DNA of 64,000 bases from Microstegium vimineum (Eukaryota; Streptophyta; Magnoliopsida; Poales; Poaceae), in the NCBI GenBank assembly GCA_022036555.1, contig CM039134.1, positions 14,942,818 through 15,006,817 on the forward strand. The letters run 5' to 3'. This document shows, one piece after another, positions 23,501 to 34,216 of this stretch (position 1 is the stretch's first letter; each line of letters opens with the position of its first letter). The translations under genes and the position numbers were made by a program. The notes beneath the pieces are model-generated. The model did not search any database, was not told the DNA's origin, and was given only the letters and a program-made list of their open reading frames with translations.

Positions 23501-24524
23501 CTCTTGCATTGTTGCCCACGCGGAAATCAACTTCGCCTCTTCTCGTGCTTCTACTTCTTACCATTCCCTGCATCGTATTGCAAATATGAGCAACCGATCC
23601 GGTATCAAATACCCAGGAATTAATGTAAGAATCAGCGAGAAAAATATCTGTAACATAAACGACAAGTGTACAAGCAACGGGAGTACCTTTACTACCGCCA
23701 TCCTTCTTTAAGGACTCCAAGTACAGCTTGCAGTTTCTCTTCCAGTGACCTTTCCCCTTACAATGAAAGCATATTGCTTCAGCAGCTGGTCCATTGGCAG
23801 GAGGAGGATTTGGCTTAGAGATCTCATCTTTAGCCTTCGCCTTCTTCTTCCACCCAGCCTTCCTTTTAACGTTAGGCTTGTTTTGGACCGCCATCACATG
23901 GCTACTGCCTGCTGCCTTCTTAATATCAGCTTCTGCTGTTTTAAGCATGCCACACAATTCATTCAAGCCCTTCTCCGCCCCATGCATATGGTAGTTCGAG
24001 ATGAAGTTTCCATAACTGGGCGGAAGAGACGCAAGAATGAAATCAGTTGCCAACTCTTGGCCAATTGCGAAGCCTAGCTTCTCCAACCTCTGAGTGTAAC
24101 CAACCATCTTGATTACATGTGGCCCTACAGGTGCGCCCTCAGCCAGCTTGGTTTCTGCAAGCGCCTTAGAGACATTGAACCTTTCAGTCCGCGCTTGAGT
24201 TTGGAACATATCTTCAAGCACCACGATCATATCGTTCGCTGAATGATTGTTGTCGAACTGCATCTGTAGATCAGGTTCCATACAAGCAAGCATGAGGCAA
24301 CTCACTTCAAGATCAGCATCACATGCTTTCTTGTAAGCGGTTTTCTCTGTAGTAGGTGCATTATCATCAGGTTCATCTGGTAATGGGGTGTCTAGAATAT
24401 CTTCCTTTTGCTCAGCCCTGAGAACAATTCTCAGGCTATGGATCCAATCCGCATAATTTGTTCCATTCAACTTATCTTTCTCAAGAATTGATCGCAAAGT
24501 AAATGGTTGATTACTGGGAGCCAT
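20586..24524 (-). CDS. Intact copia gag-pol polyprotein of element 4 (1312 aa)
   Basis: One uninterrupted frame of the usual copia length. In order: gag with LNGTNYADW near the N terminus; zinc knuckle CFHCKGKGHWKRNC (about 252-265); aspartic protease with VFDTGSVAHIC (about 305-315); GAG-pre-integrase HCRLGH and CEACLLGK; integrase core with HTDVCGP, RSDRGGEY and NGVSERCN supplying the DDE residues; RT with MDVKTAFLNG and LYVDDILL; RNase H with YTDASFQ, EVEYIAASA, CDNNGAI and ADPLTKALP. All catalytic residues I can check are present. The product would self-cleave, form a virus-like particle, copy the RNA to cDNA and integrate it. The start is the first ATG after a leader of about 1.3 kb. Everything points to a recently active, possibly still competent element. 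Confidence 0.95.
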   Translation of the reverse strand: MAPSNQPFTLRSILEKDKLNGTNYADWIHSLRIVLRAEQKEDILDTPLPDEPDDNAPTTEKTAYKKACDADLEVSCLMLACMEPDLQMQFDNNHSANDMIVVLEDMFQTQARTERFNVSKALAETKLAEGAPVGPHVIKMVGYTQRLEKLGFAIGQELATDFILASLPPSYGNFISNYHMHGAEKGLNELCGMLKTAEADIKKAAGSSHVMAVQNKPNVKRKAGWKKKAKAKDEISKPNPPPANGPAAEAICFHCKGKGHWKRNCKLYLESLKKDGGSKGTPVACTLVVYVTDIFLADSYINSWVFDTGSVAHICNTMQGMVRSRSTRRGEVDFRVGNNARVAALSVGTMQLHLPSGFIMELNNCYFVPSLSRNIVSPSCLMKDGYSFASKDNGCVISKNDMFVAFASIVNGLFILNLDDTPICNINAKRPRLNELSSTYLWHCRLGHISENRMKRLHDDGLLASFDFESYETCEACLLGKMTKAPFKGFPERASDLLELVHTDVCGPMSTTTRGGFQYFITFTDDFSRYGYVYLMKHKSKTFEKFKEFQNEVENQRGKKIKALRSDRGGEYLSHEFSNHLKSCGIVPQLTPPGTPQRNGVSERCNRTLLDMVRSMMSQSDLPLSFWGYALETTAFTLNRVPSKSVVKTPYEIWTGKSASLSFLKIWGREVYVKRLMSDKLTPKSDKCFFVGYPKETLGYYFYNRSEGKVFVARNGVFLEKEFLNKEKSIEKVYLEEVQDEPIGDNSTSDANVAEQVEIPVARETPPQPQRSARIHEARGEVLLLDDDEPATYAEAMMDPDSEKWQSAMRSEIDSMGDNQVWNLVDPPDGVKPIECKWVYKKKKDMDGNVHVYKARLVAKGFRQVQGVDYDETFSPVAMLKSIRIILAIAAYFDYEIWQMDVKTAFLNGNLEEDVYMIQPEGFVDPKNAGKICKLQKSIYGLKQASRSWNIRFDEVIKGFGFRQNEEELCVYKKESGSAVVFLILYVDDILLIGNDIPMLQSVKTSLNNSFSMKDLGEATYILGIKIYRDRSKRLIGLSQETYIDKVLKRFNMEQSKKGFLPMSHGIRFSEKQCPSTADERKRMSKVPYASAVGSIMYNMICTRPDVSYALSVASRYQANPGESHWTLVKNILKYLRRTKDVFLIYGGNEELVVNGYTDASFQTDIDDSQSQSGFVFTINGGVVSWKSSKQETVTDSTTEVEYIAASAAAKEAVWMRRFLIELGVFPNASGPLNIHCDNNGAIAQAREPRNHQKNKHVLRKFHLIRKFVGRDEIKMCKIHTDLNVADPLTKALPQPKHEAHLRSMGIRHLRD

Positions 24525-25090
24525 CTACAACAAAAGTAATGCAAAATACTAAGACAATGTATCCATGAAGGAGTAAATTATATCAAAATAAAACATACTC
24601 CCACTAAAATCAATATCCCTCAATTGATACTTAGTGATTCAAGACCCACAACTAACAAGTCAACTAGTGAGCTTTAGCATCACCGCTAGAAGACATGGTA
24701 GATCGGTAAGCAACACTTTGCTAATCATATCACATATGACTCTTGTTGTTGGGCAGCATCTCTATGCTACGCTCAACCTCCCCATGCTTCAAGGTCCCTA
24801 ACCGTTAGGATAACCTTGTTCAAGTAACCAAACCTTCTGCTAGTAAGTGTCCGACACGAACCTGTCTAGTCAAGGAAAATCAGTGGCACCCTAATTTCAT
24901 AGACCCACCACCAATCGTACAAGACATGTGACAGTGCAAGGTTTGGGGAAGCATACAACTTAAACATTGCTAAGGGATCATTCTACTTGACTATCATATT
25001 CATGTAGACAAAACATAATAGCGAACAACAAAAGTAGAATAATATGAGAATCACATTCACACATAGTGACTTGGTATGGCCCTTAAATAA

Positions 25091-25180
25091 TGGTGATCTC
25101 CATCTCCATCATCTTGCCCATCATGGTGATCTCCATCTCCATGATATTGCCCATCATGGTGATCTCCATCTCCATGATCC
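25091..25180. repeat. 33-bp minisatellite, about 2.7 copies
   Basis: TGGTGATCTCCATCTCCAT recurs at 25091, 25124 and 25157, an exact 33-bp period, with one or two changes between copies. Confidence 0.9.
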
Positions 25181-25796
25181 ACGTGTGACATCCTTCTTGT
25201 GATAAGTCCTCCAAGAACTATCTTACCGCAAGCTATACTAATTACATAGTCGCAAGATCACAAGATGGCACGCAGGCCAATACATCAACAGACAACACAT
25301 ATGGCTCCAGCCGTGTTGCTTACATGTCACGCAGGGCATGAAAATTACATACAATCTCATAGGCCATACCAACCACATCAACTCCTGCAAAAACAAGTTA
25401 GGCGTAGAACACTTCTAGGCGCTATAGCAGATAGCAGCGCACTGAAAACCAAGTGGGATTACATAGATCGCATCTATGGAATCACTATGAAAATCTCATT
25501 GGACTGATCTCATCAGCCCAAAATTTGACTGGGATTACATAGATCGCATCTACTCCCGACGCGCATCACATGCGCCTGGCTTCTGACCTAGGTTTCAATT
25601 CGATCAATCTAATTGATCTCCAACTCGCCCTGACGGGATTTACTTGCATCTGTTAACTCGGATGGCGGAATTCCGACCGGTATGAGTAGGTTGATACAAT
25701 ACCATCGCAGCAAGACATGAACCAAAGTCTGAGATTCATCATAACACCCGTATATCACCATATGCTTAGATCTGAACCTATAACGAGGCAGTAACG

Positions 25797-25808
25797 GCTC
25801 TGATACCA
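25797..25808 (-). other. Primer-binding site of element 4
   Basis: The minus strand reads TGGTATCAGAGC one base after the 5' LTR end, complementary to the initiator methionine tRNA. Confidence 0.88.
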
Positions 25809-25809
25809 C

Positions 25810-27051
25810 TAGAGGAATACGAGGTTGCTACGCTAGCCGGAAAACAAAACTTTTCGACCTCATAAACCAGGATCTACTGCTAGTTACAGGTTACGAGATT
25901 ACCACTAGACGCGCAGGTGCAGCGGAAGACGACTTGACGTAGTCGTGCGCGTCGCAGCAGGCAGTGCAGTTGCGTGGTCGTCCGTCTCAACATCCCCTTC
26001 GCGCGGTTCGTCCTTGTGCTCCAAATGCAGCACCTCCGAGGAATCCCACACGTGCAGGGAGGAAGCGTTGCGCCTCCGGACTGCTAGGTCCGCGAGGAGC
26101 AAAAGGCGCGAGCGTGGGGAGGCGACGACGGCTGCCAAAAGGCGTAGGTTAGTCTCGCCCCGCGCCCACCCCTTGCTTATATAGGCGTCCTGATGAGCTC
26201 CCACGTTGGAGGCCCATTAGTAACCCTAAACCTAGTCTAATTCGGGTCCAACCCGAATTAGGCTTCCAGCCCTTTAAGCGTGCGACCCTATGGGCTCACG
26301 CATACATAGACATGGCCCAAGTACTCTTACTCGACCAATAGTTGATAGCGGCCTCTAGCAAGGCGTGTCAACTCCTATGCATACGCTATGATCATATCAG
26401 ACGAACCACTATGACCATGTACAAGTTATTCCCTTTGCCACTCGATATATGGTTCAACTCGTGGGTTAACACTTAACCCAAGCACGGCCATGCATTTGTT
26501 GATCCAATCACATGAGTGATCCAGTGATATCTCTCTCACGAAGAGAGGGGCAAATTCCATCTTGATTGTCTATGTCTCATAGCATGTTTCCCGACCACCC
26601 AAGGACCACCTTTATAACTACCCAATAACGGAGTAGCGTTTGATAGTCTCTAAGTAGATCGTTTCACATCTTGAGTACATACCACAATCTCAGGTCTAAG
26701 GACATAACGTACATGACATGAATAGAGACTTTCTATTGTTGGGTCAGTCCAGCCTACATGTCTCACATGTGCCCACATTATTAGTTTGACATCTCCATGT
26801 CTATGACTTGTGAAACATAGCCATCAACTAATACATGTGCTGGTCTAATATTCAAGTGTGCTCTTACAAGAATGCCGACCAGGGACAACTTTCAGAATAA
26901 CCATTCAGGTAATTGAGTTCCACAAACAATTCACATAATTGTCAATCAATACCAGTTGTCTATAATGGATATTCAAAGAACACTTTATTAATCATGGATA
27001 CAATCGGAATATAATCATCTACATGATTAGCTCTAGGGCATATTCCTAACA
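25810..27051 (-). mobile_element. 5' LTR of element 4 (1242 bp)
   Basis: Same length as and nearly identical to 19324-20565. A minus-strand TATA box lies at 26177-26183. Transcription would run toward lower coordinates through the 1312-codon frame. Confidence 0.92.
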
Positions 27052-28403
27052 TAGCACAACATGCGCCGGCTGCAACATACTTGGCCTCGGCGGTGGAAAG
27101 GGCTACACAATTTTGCTTTTTAGAACTCCAAGACACTAGGGACCATCCAAGGAATTGACACATCCCCGAAGTGCTTTTTTGGTCTACCTTGCAACCAGCG
27201 TAATCGGAATCCGAATACCCAAGTAGATTGAACTTAGAGCCCTTAGGATACCATAAGCCAAGGATAGGAGTGAAAACTAGATATCTCAAGATTCTCTTAA
27301 TGGCCACTAAGTGGCACTCTTTCGGGTTAGCTTGAAATCTAGCACACATGCACACACTAAGCATTATGTCCGACCTAGATGCACATAAGTAAAGGAGAGC
27401 CGATCATGGAACGATATACCTTTATGTCCACGGATTTCCCTCCTTCATCAAGATCAAGATGTCCATTAGTTGGCATGGGAGTCTTGATTGGTTTTGCATT
27501 TTCCATGTCAAACTTTCTCAACATATCATGGGTGTACTTGGTTTGGCATAAGAAAGTCCCTTCCTTGAGTTGCTTGATTTGAAAACCGAGGAAGAACTTT
27601 AGCTCACCCATCATAGACATCTCAAATCTCTTAGTCATTATCCTACTAAACTCATCACAAAAGGATTGGTTAGTACTACCAAATATTATGCCATCGACAT
27701 ATATTTGGCACACAAAGATATCATTATTGACTTTATGAGTGAAGAGAGTAGGATCCGCTTTGCCTATTTCAAAGCCTTGTTTGAGTAGAAATTCCTTAAG
27801 GCATTCATACCATGCTCTTGGTGCTTGCTTAAGCCCATAGAGCGCCTTATGGAGCTTGAAGACATGATGAGGGAACTTGGGATCTTCAAAACCCGGTGGC
27901 TGCTCAACATACACCAATTCTTGTATAGGGCCGTTGAGAAATGCACTCTTCACATCCATTTGTTGAAGCTTGAAGTCATGATGGGCAGCATAGGCTAGAA
28001 GCATTCGAATTGCTTCAAGTCTAGCCACCGGTGCATATGTTTCTTCAAAGTCCAAGCCCTCCACTTGAGTAAAGCCTTGAGCCACCAATCTTGCCTTGTC
28101 CCTTGTCACCACACCTTGCTCATCTTGCTTGTTGCGGAAGACCCATTTGGTTCCAATCACATTGGTATTTGGTCTTTCCACCAAAGACCAAACTTGATTT
28201 CGCTCAAAGTTGTTTAGCTCTTCTTGCATAGCCATCACCCAATCCGGATCATCGAGAGCTTGCTCAACCTTGAGAGGTTCCAAAGAGCAGACAAAAGAGT
28301 AAAACTGACAAAAATTTGTCAAATGTGAACGAGTAGTTACCCCCTTTCGGAGACTCCCAAGTATATTGTCGACGGGATGATCCTTTTGAATTGTTTGCCT
28401 CAA
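27052..28403 (-). pseudogene. RT and N-terminal RNase H of element 3, broken
   Basis: A 342-codon frame (28403 to 27375) covers the copia [32 protein letters not shown] and [11 protein letters not shown]. The catalytic YVDD box reads YVDG ([12 protein letters not shown]), removing an essential Asp. A 1-bp frame change near 27380-27400 separates it from the RNase H start (27364 downward: GYSDSDYAGCKVD, STAEAKYVAAGACCA). RNase H is cut at 27052 by element 4 and continues at 19323. RT would copy the genomic RNA within the particle; this copy is inactive. Confidence 0.9.
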
Positions 28404-28412
28404 TTTTGGATA

Positions 28413-30020
28413 TTATGTGGCTTCTTGTTGGTCAGCTTGGTCATCATACTCATGTTCTTCAAAGATAGGTTGTAGATTTATTGGGCTTGCTAGTGATCTA
28501 TCTGCTTCCTGTCTGCTTGGTACGGCAATGCCGGCCTCTGGTCCGGCAGTGCCAGCCACAGGCACAGAGGCCTGACCAGGGAGCACTGCTGGCCCTTCTT
28601 CTTCGAGTCTTGGGGCAGTAGCTTCTTCACCTTGAGGTTCCATTTCTGTGGCCTGAACTTCTTGTGGCCTAATGTCACCAATAGTCATGTTCTTGATTGT
28701 TTCACATGGTGGTTCCTCATTACCTACAATAACTTGATCAATTTTCTCTACTTGAGAGCCGTTAGATTCATCCAATTTCACGTCTATCGCGATTTCAATT
28801 TTCCCTAAGGTCTTGTTGAATACACGATAGGCATGCTCATTTGATCCATAACCAAGAAGAAAACCTTCATCAACTTTGGGTGCAAATTTAGAGGTTTTGG
28901 GTTTCTTGTTAAGTATGAAACCCTTGCACCCAAAAACTCTAAAGTATGACACCTTTGGTTTGTTACCGGTTAGAAGCTCATATGAAGTCTTCTTCAAGAT
29001 CTTGTGTAAGTAGAGCCGGTTGATGGCATGACAAGCGGTGTTGACGGCTTCGGCCCAACAGATATCCGAGGTCTTGTACTCATCTAGCATTGTCCTTGCC
29101 ATGTCAATGAGTGTCCGGTTCTTCCTCTCTACTACCCCATTTTGTTGAGGGGTGTATGGAACTAAAAATTCATGCTTGATGCCCTCATCATCAAGAAACT
29201 CCTCCACTTGAGTGTTCTTGAACTCGGTTCCATTGTCACTACAAACTTTCTCGATTTGGAAGCTGAATTCTCTTTGTGCTCTTCTAATGAAGGTTTTCAC
29301 CTTATCTTTCACTTGTGCCTTATCATACATGAAAAACACCCAAGTAAAACGAGTAAAGTCATCAACAATAACTAAACCATGTTTGTTACCGCCAATGCTT
29401 ATGTAGGCCACCGATCCAAAGAGATCCATTTGAATTAGCTCCAATGGTTGCTTGATGGAGAAAATTCTCTTTGGTGGGTGAGGTGCACCTACTTGCTTTC
29501 CGGCTTGGCAAGCGCTACAAATTCTATCCTTTTCAAAATGAACATTTGTTAGTCCAAGAATGTGTTCATCCTTTAGGAGTTTGGCCAAGTTCCTCATCCC
29601 AACATGAGCTAGTCGGCGATGCCATAGCCAACCCATGCTAGATTTTGTCATTAAACAAGTCTCAAGCTTAGCCTTACTTTTGTTGAAATCAACTAGGTAA
29701 AGCTTGCCCTTCAAATGACCCATAAAGATAATAGAGGAATCCTCCCTCTTAAGGACTTCCACACCCTTATCCGTAAAGAGACAATTGTAGCCCATCTCAC
29801 ACAATTGAGAAACGGACAACAAATTGTAACTCAACGAATTCACATGTAATACATTTGAGATGGAATGATCAAGAGTAATAGTAACTTTACCAAGACCAAT
29901 CACTTCCCCTTTAGAGTTGTCACCGAAGATGATATTCTCACTTGCATTTGAAGTTGGGGAATATGATGAGAACATACTCCTTTCTCCGGTCATATGATTT
30001 TTACATCCACTATCAAGCAC
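28413..30020 (-). pseudogene. Protease-integrase region of element 3
   Basis: This 535-codon frame begins at the protease motif LDSGCKNHMTGE, then has the HHCC region (WHRRLAHVGMRN, CSACQAGK) and integrase core (MDLFGS, VDDFTRFTW, SDNGTEF, QQNGVVERKN), then a Pro/Ala/Glu-rich tail containing family-X motif copies (28505-28600). The stop at 28411-28413 (TAA, Glu codon in element 2) separates it in frame from RT at 28403. The gag frame feeding into it is shifted near 30240-30270, so the M at 30020 is not a true start. Confidence 0.88.
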
Positions 30021-30198
30021 CCAACTTGATCCACCGGAGGAGTATGCCTACAAAACAATTTAGTTCCTAGATTTAGGTCCCCAATCAATCTTGGGGCCTT
30101 GCATGTTAGTCACAATAATTTTTGGAAGCCAAATGTTCATGCTTCTCTTATCATGTTTCTCATCACCCACAAATTCTGCAATGACTTTACCACGGTCA

Positions 30199-32892
30199 TT
30201 ATATTTCAACATATAGCATGAGGACAAGCTTCCTTGGGGTGACCTTGTCTTGGGTTGATATGCAAACTTGTTTTTTGGCCACCCAGATTGAGTCCTTGGG
30301 TTTCTGAGAATCCTGATTTAGCTGGGACATCCTCTTGGCATGGACTTGGGCTTGATCTTGATCAGGTGAAGCTTTGGTAGCCTTCCCTTTATTGGGGCGC
30401 GGCACTGCCGGCCTCTGGTCTAGCAGAGTTGTTGTCTGTGTAGGCTTATCTGCACCAATGCTTCCCTTTTTCTCAAACTTGACACACTCAATGCCTTTCA
30501 CTATTTTTCTTCCATTGGTTTTACCTCCTTGAGGGTGTTCAAGCCCATCTTTGATTGATGGATGCCTTCCATCCTTGTATTGAACTTTCTTTGGCTCAAC
30601 TTTGTCTTTGTCATTCTTCTTTGAAACTGAGATGACATTGTTGAGCCTTGCTATTTCTTTCTTCATGGCCTCCATGTTGGCAAGGTTAGTGGAATAATCA
30701 CTCAAATCAAGATTAAAGCATTTTCCACAACCTTGGCTAGTGGATGGAGAAGAGGCATCATTTGCTTTAGGAAGATGTGAGTTGCTCTCCCAAAGAAGGT
30801 TGTATTGTGCCTCAAGCTCTTGATGCTTTTCAGCTAAGCCACAATGCTTTTGCTTGAGGTCACTATACTCCTTCTTAGTGAGAGCATGAGCTTTTTGTTC
30901 TTTGGCCAAGGCCTTAGTCAAAGAGCTCACCTCACTCCTTTCTAATGTAAGAGCTTCCTTACTAGCAATGTAAAGATCCTCTTGTTTAATAAGAGTCTTT
31001 TCTCTAGATGCTAGCCTAGCCTTGGTTTCCTCTAATTTATCCATTAGATTAGCAATGAAGATTTTGGTCTTACTATCCATGTTTCTAGTTATAGCATTTA
31101 TTTCTTCATCACTAGAGCAATCACTAGAATCACTACTAGAGATGTCTTTGGGGGGAGGAGTGATGGGTTTTGTCTTTGGTTTTACCTTCTCACCCTTTGC
31201 CATGAGACAAATGTGAGGGGAGCATTCATCATCATCGGACATGTTGTTGAAGAGCCTTGGTGAAGTGGATGACTTGTGAATAGCAATTGTAGCCATCTCT
31301 TTATCTTCACTTGTGGTCTCCTCCGTTGAGTCCCACTCATGCCCAATGTGTGCTTCACCCACATATCTCTTGCTCTTCTTGTGATCACCCTTGTCTTCTC
31401 TCTTGCCTTTGCCAAACTTGTTGTCTTCCTTCTTATTTGGGTAATCGGCAATGAAGTGTTCGGTGCTACCACACTTGTAACAAGTTCTTGATTTCTTGTT
31501 TGGGAATCTTCTCTTCATGAGCTTGTACCCATTCTTCTTTAGTCCATTGTTGAATCTTCTCATGAATAGAGCCATATCATCTATGTTCTCGGCTTGCTCA
31601 TCTTCACTTTCACTATCACTTGATGTTGAAGCTTCGGGTTGATGCTTGATGACTTTGGTTGCTTGAGCTTTGCTTGAAGTTGCTTGCTTGTTGTTTTTGG
31701 AACAGCTAGGAGCTGATCTCCTTGTGCTCTTGTTGGCTTTGAGAGCTACCTCCTTGATCTTCATTCCCTCCATCCTTGCTTGCATCTCTCCAGGCTTCTT
31801 CCTCTCAAGAGCTTCTTCCCTTTGCAAATCAAAGGTGATAATCCTTCCAAGCACATCACTTGGTGTGAAGTACTCAAATCTTTTCTTGTCTCTAATTAAT
31901 GTCACCACGGTCTCATTTCTTGGAGAGTAGGCTTCTAGCATTATCTTGACGACCTTGTGATCATTGACCTCTTCACCACCAAGACCTCTAATCTTGCCAA
32001 CAATGGTCATCAACCTATCGAACATTTCTTGTGGCCCTTCACCTTCATTGATCATGAACCGGTTGAGCTTGGCCATCAATAGATCGATCTTGGACTACCT
32101 TACTTTGCTCACACCTTCATGTGCAAGGTGCAAGGTGTCCCATATCTCCTTGGAAACTTCCAAGCCCATCACCTTGTTGTACTCATCACCATCCAATGCA
32201 CTTAGCAACACACTAGTTGCTTGTGCATTTAGTTGTATGCAACGGAGCTCGGTGGTGGTGGGGCTTGTAGGATCAACCGGAGGATCACATCCTTTGTGGA
32301 CAATCTCCCAAACACCGGGGTGAAGATCTACAAGATAAGCTTTCATCAAGTGTTTCCACTTGGCAAAGTTGGTCCCATCGAAATGAGGCAACTTGCTGGC
32401 GGGAACATGAAATAGAGGTTTATGCTCATGTTTAGAGATGGATGAGTAATCAAAGGATATGGCGGAGTATTTCTTGCTGCCGTCATCCTTCTTCTTCTTC
32501 TCATCCTTCTTCACCATCTTAGAGGCTTGGTATGATGCATCATCACCGTCGGAGCTACTTGATTCAACCTCCACTTGAGAGGCTTGTTCTTTGCTCTTCT
32601 TTAGCTCCTCCTCCTTTGCCTTGAGCTCCTTCTTGAGTGCTCTTACTTCTCTTCTGTGGAGCTTCTCGGCAAGCTTCAAGCTCTTGGCTTCATTGATTGC
32701 ATCTTCTTCTTTTTGCTTTTTCTTTGCTTCTCTTCTCAATCTTCTTTCTTCCTTTCTTTTTGCTTTCTCTCCAGCGGACATAGCAAGAGTGGTCAGGTAG
32801 TTTTCCGAGTCAACACTATCATCGTTGTTGTCCGTGTAGTGCAAGTCCACCTTCTTGGGATCAACCATCTTAGCTTTTCCCTCTTCGGCCAT
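30199..32892 (-). pseudogene. gag region of element 3
   Basis: The ATG at 32890-32892 lies about 40 bp after the primer-binding site. The first 265 codons (Lys/Glu-rich coiled-coil-like head, then LPHFDGTNFAKWKHLM) end at a TAG (32095-32097). The frame continues from 32094 as 626 further codons (from the ATG at 32079) with zinc knuckle CYKCGSTEHFIADY, in which the last Cys is replaced by Tyr, a Ser/Asp-rich segment and a coiled-coil region. A frame change near 30260 (in a run of A) ends it at 30199 with an out-of-frame tail. It is the paralogue of 3517-6367. Confidence 0.87.
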
Positions 32893-32928
32893 TACCTCGC
32901 ACAGTGAAGTGCTTACTGAGGTAACCTT

Positions 32929-32940
32929 GATCTGATACCA
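32929..32940 (-). other. Primer-binding site of element 3
   Basis: The minus strand reads TGGTATCAGATC two bases after the LTR end; one base differs from the site in element 2. Confidence 0.8.
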
Positions 32941-32942
32941 CT

Positions 32943-34211
32943 TGTAAGGACCTGATTAGCCTAGAGGGGGGGGAAGTGAATAAGTCTGTTTAAAAATCAC
33001 TTAACAACTTTCTGTCAGTGAGGTCCAGCACTGCCGGCCTTTGGGTCCGGCACCGCCGGGGTGGCCGGCACTGCTGCTCTCTGGGGGCAACACTGTTGGT
33101 CACCTGAACAGATATGAGCACAATTCAAAATGTAAAGATAGAATGGAAATTGTGCTTAAATGGAAACCTTCCTAGAGGTGTAGGGAACCTCTAGCACCAC
33201 CTGAAAGTGGTAGCAACACACCCACCAAGTAGATCGGGTGTAAACCTTAGAAATCACCTTGCAAGCAATGTATATCAAAGTAAAGTAACAAGCACACGGT
33301 GACACAAGATTTGACCTGTGGTTCAGCTCGCCACCAAGGCTTGCCTACGTCCACGTTATTGAGGTGCGCCACACAAGGCTCAAGCTCGCCACAAAGACTT
33401 GCTCTTTCCTCGGTCTCAAGTCAAGAGAGTGAACTCTCGAGATGAGGGGCAATGTATTAGCAAATTGGTGATGTTACAAACCTCCCTAGGCTGCCACACA
33501 AGTTGGCAAGCTCAAGGGCGACGCCTAGCCGGCTAGGAGCAAAGCTTCAAGAGTAACAAACTCAAACCGCCGGCCACCACGCAAACCAAATGCTTGTAGG
33601 AGTTGAAGATCCGAGAGAGAAGCTTCTTCTCAAGCTTGGAGGCTCAATCTCTCAAAGGTTGATTGGAAATCAATGGAGGAGAGTGGTTGAGCACCAAGGG
33701 AGAATGGAGAGCAAGAAGAGAGCTTCCCTTTCTGTTCTTTCGAAGGCTGAGAGTGAGAATGGCAGAACTAGCCATTGGGGTGGAGTGAGGAGGTGTTAAA
33801 TACCCCGTCACTGCCAACGGGCAGTTTAAGTTGCGGTAGTGCCGGCCTGGAGGCCATCACTGCTGGCCTGGCAGAACCAGCAAGGAATGGATCTTTGAAT
33901 AGTTGGCTGATTTGCCTTCTATGTATGTGGAGGTGTGATGTATTTGGATAGATATTACATTTGGTTCACTTGTTGGCATGCGTGTTGAATCCCTCTTAAT
34001 AGTACAGCATACCTAACTCAATTTTAAAGTATAAAATGAATTTAAACTACTTTGAGCTTGTTGCCATGCACTTTTGTAATTGGAGGGTTCCGCCAACCTG
34101 TTCAACAACCTCCTTTCATTCAACCTACTTGTCATATTTGTAAAGTCTCATTAGTCTTCTAAATATGTTGTCATGTCACCAAAACCCACTTAAGGCTTGA
34201 TTGCACTTTCA
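32943..34211 (-). mobile_element. 5' LTR of element 3 (1269 bp)
   Basis: The plus strand begins TGTAAGGACC and ends TTGATTGCACTTTCA. A TATA-like box (TTAAATA on plus) lies at 33796-33802. GC-rich motif units occur near 33028-33100 and 33835-33870, and their number differs from the other LTR. Confidence 0.92.
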
Positions 34212-34216
34212 TATAT
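34212..34216. repeat. Target-site duplication, right copy, of element 3
   Basis: TATAT, identical to 14616-14620. The paralogous empty site near 37876-37886 reads AATGGATATCTG. Confidence 0.85.

Larger units (their letters stand above)
24525..25809 (-). other. Untranslated leader of element 4
   Basis: This stretch between the primer-binding site and the gag ATG is about 1.28 kb and has no long ORF. It contains a 33-bp minisatellite (25091-25180). Long leaders are normal for this copia group and may hold packaging and dimerisation signals; none can be pinned down by eye. Confidence 0.75.
19324..27051 (-). mobile_element. Copia element 4, young and intact, nested in element 3
   Basis: Two 1242-bp LTRs (19324-20565 and 25810-27051) flank a leader, a primer-binding site, a single uninterrupted gag-pol frame and a polypurine tract. 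LTR ends on the minus strand are TGTTAGGAATATGCCC and TATTCCTCTA. The start resembles the BARE/Angela group of grass copia elements. The LTRs differ at roughly 17 positions by eye (about 98.6 % identity). I could not see a clean 5-bp target duplication: the plus-strand flanks are GTTTC and TAGCA. Confidence 0.92.
14621..34211 (-). mobile_element. Copia element 3 (family X), interrupted by element 4
   Basis: Read on the minus strand: 5' LTR (32943-34211), primer-binding site, gag, protease-integrase, RT, the first part of RNase H, then nested element 4 (19324-27051), the rest of RNase H, an internal promoter-like region, the extra 3' ORF, a polypurine tract and the 3' LTR (14621-15906). The flanking TATAT duplication and the TG...CA LTR ends set the borders. 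It is the best-preserved reference for family X here but has several stops and frameshifts and a changed RT active site, so it is not autonomous. Confidence 0.92.

Noticed and set aside
19319..27056. Target-site duplication for element 4
   Set aside because: The flanks GTTTC and TAGCA do not match; the site may have changed or the LTR borders may be off by a few bases, so none is annotated.
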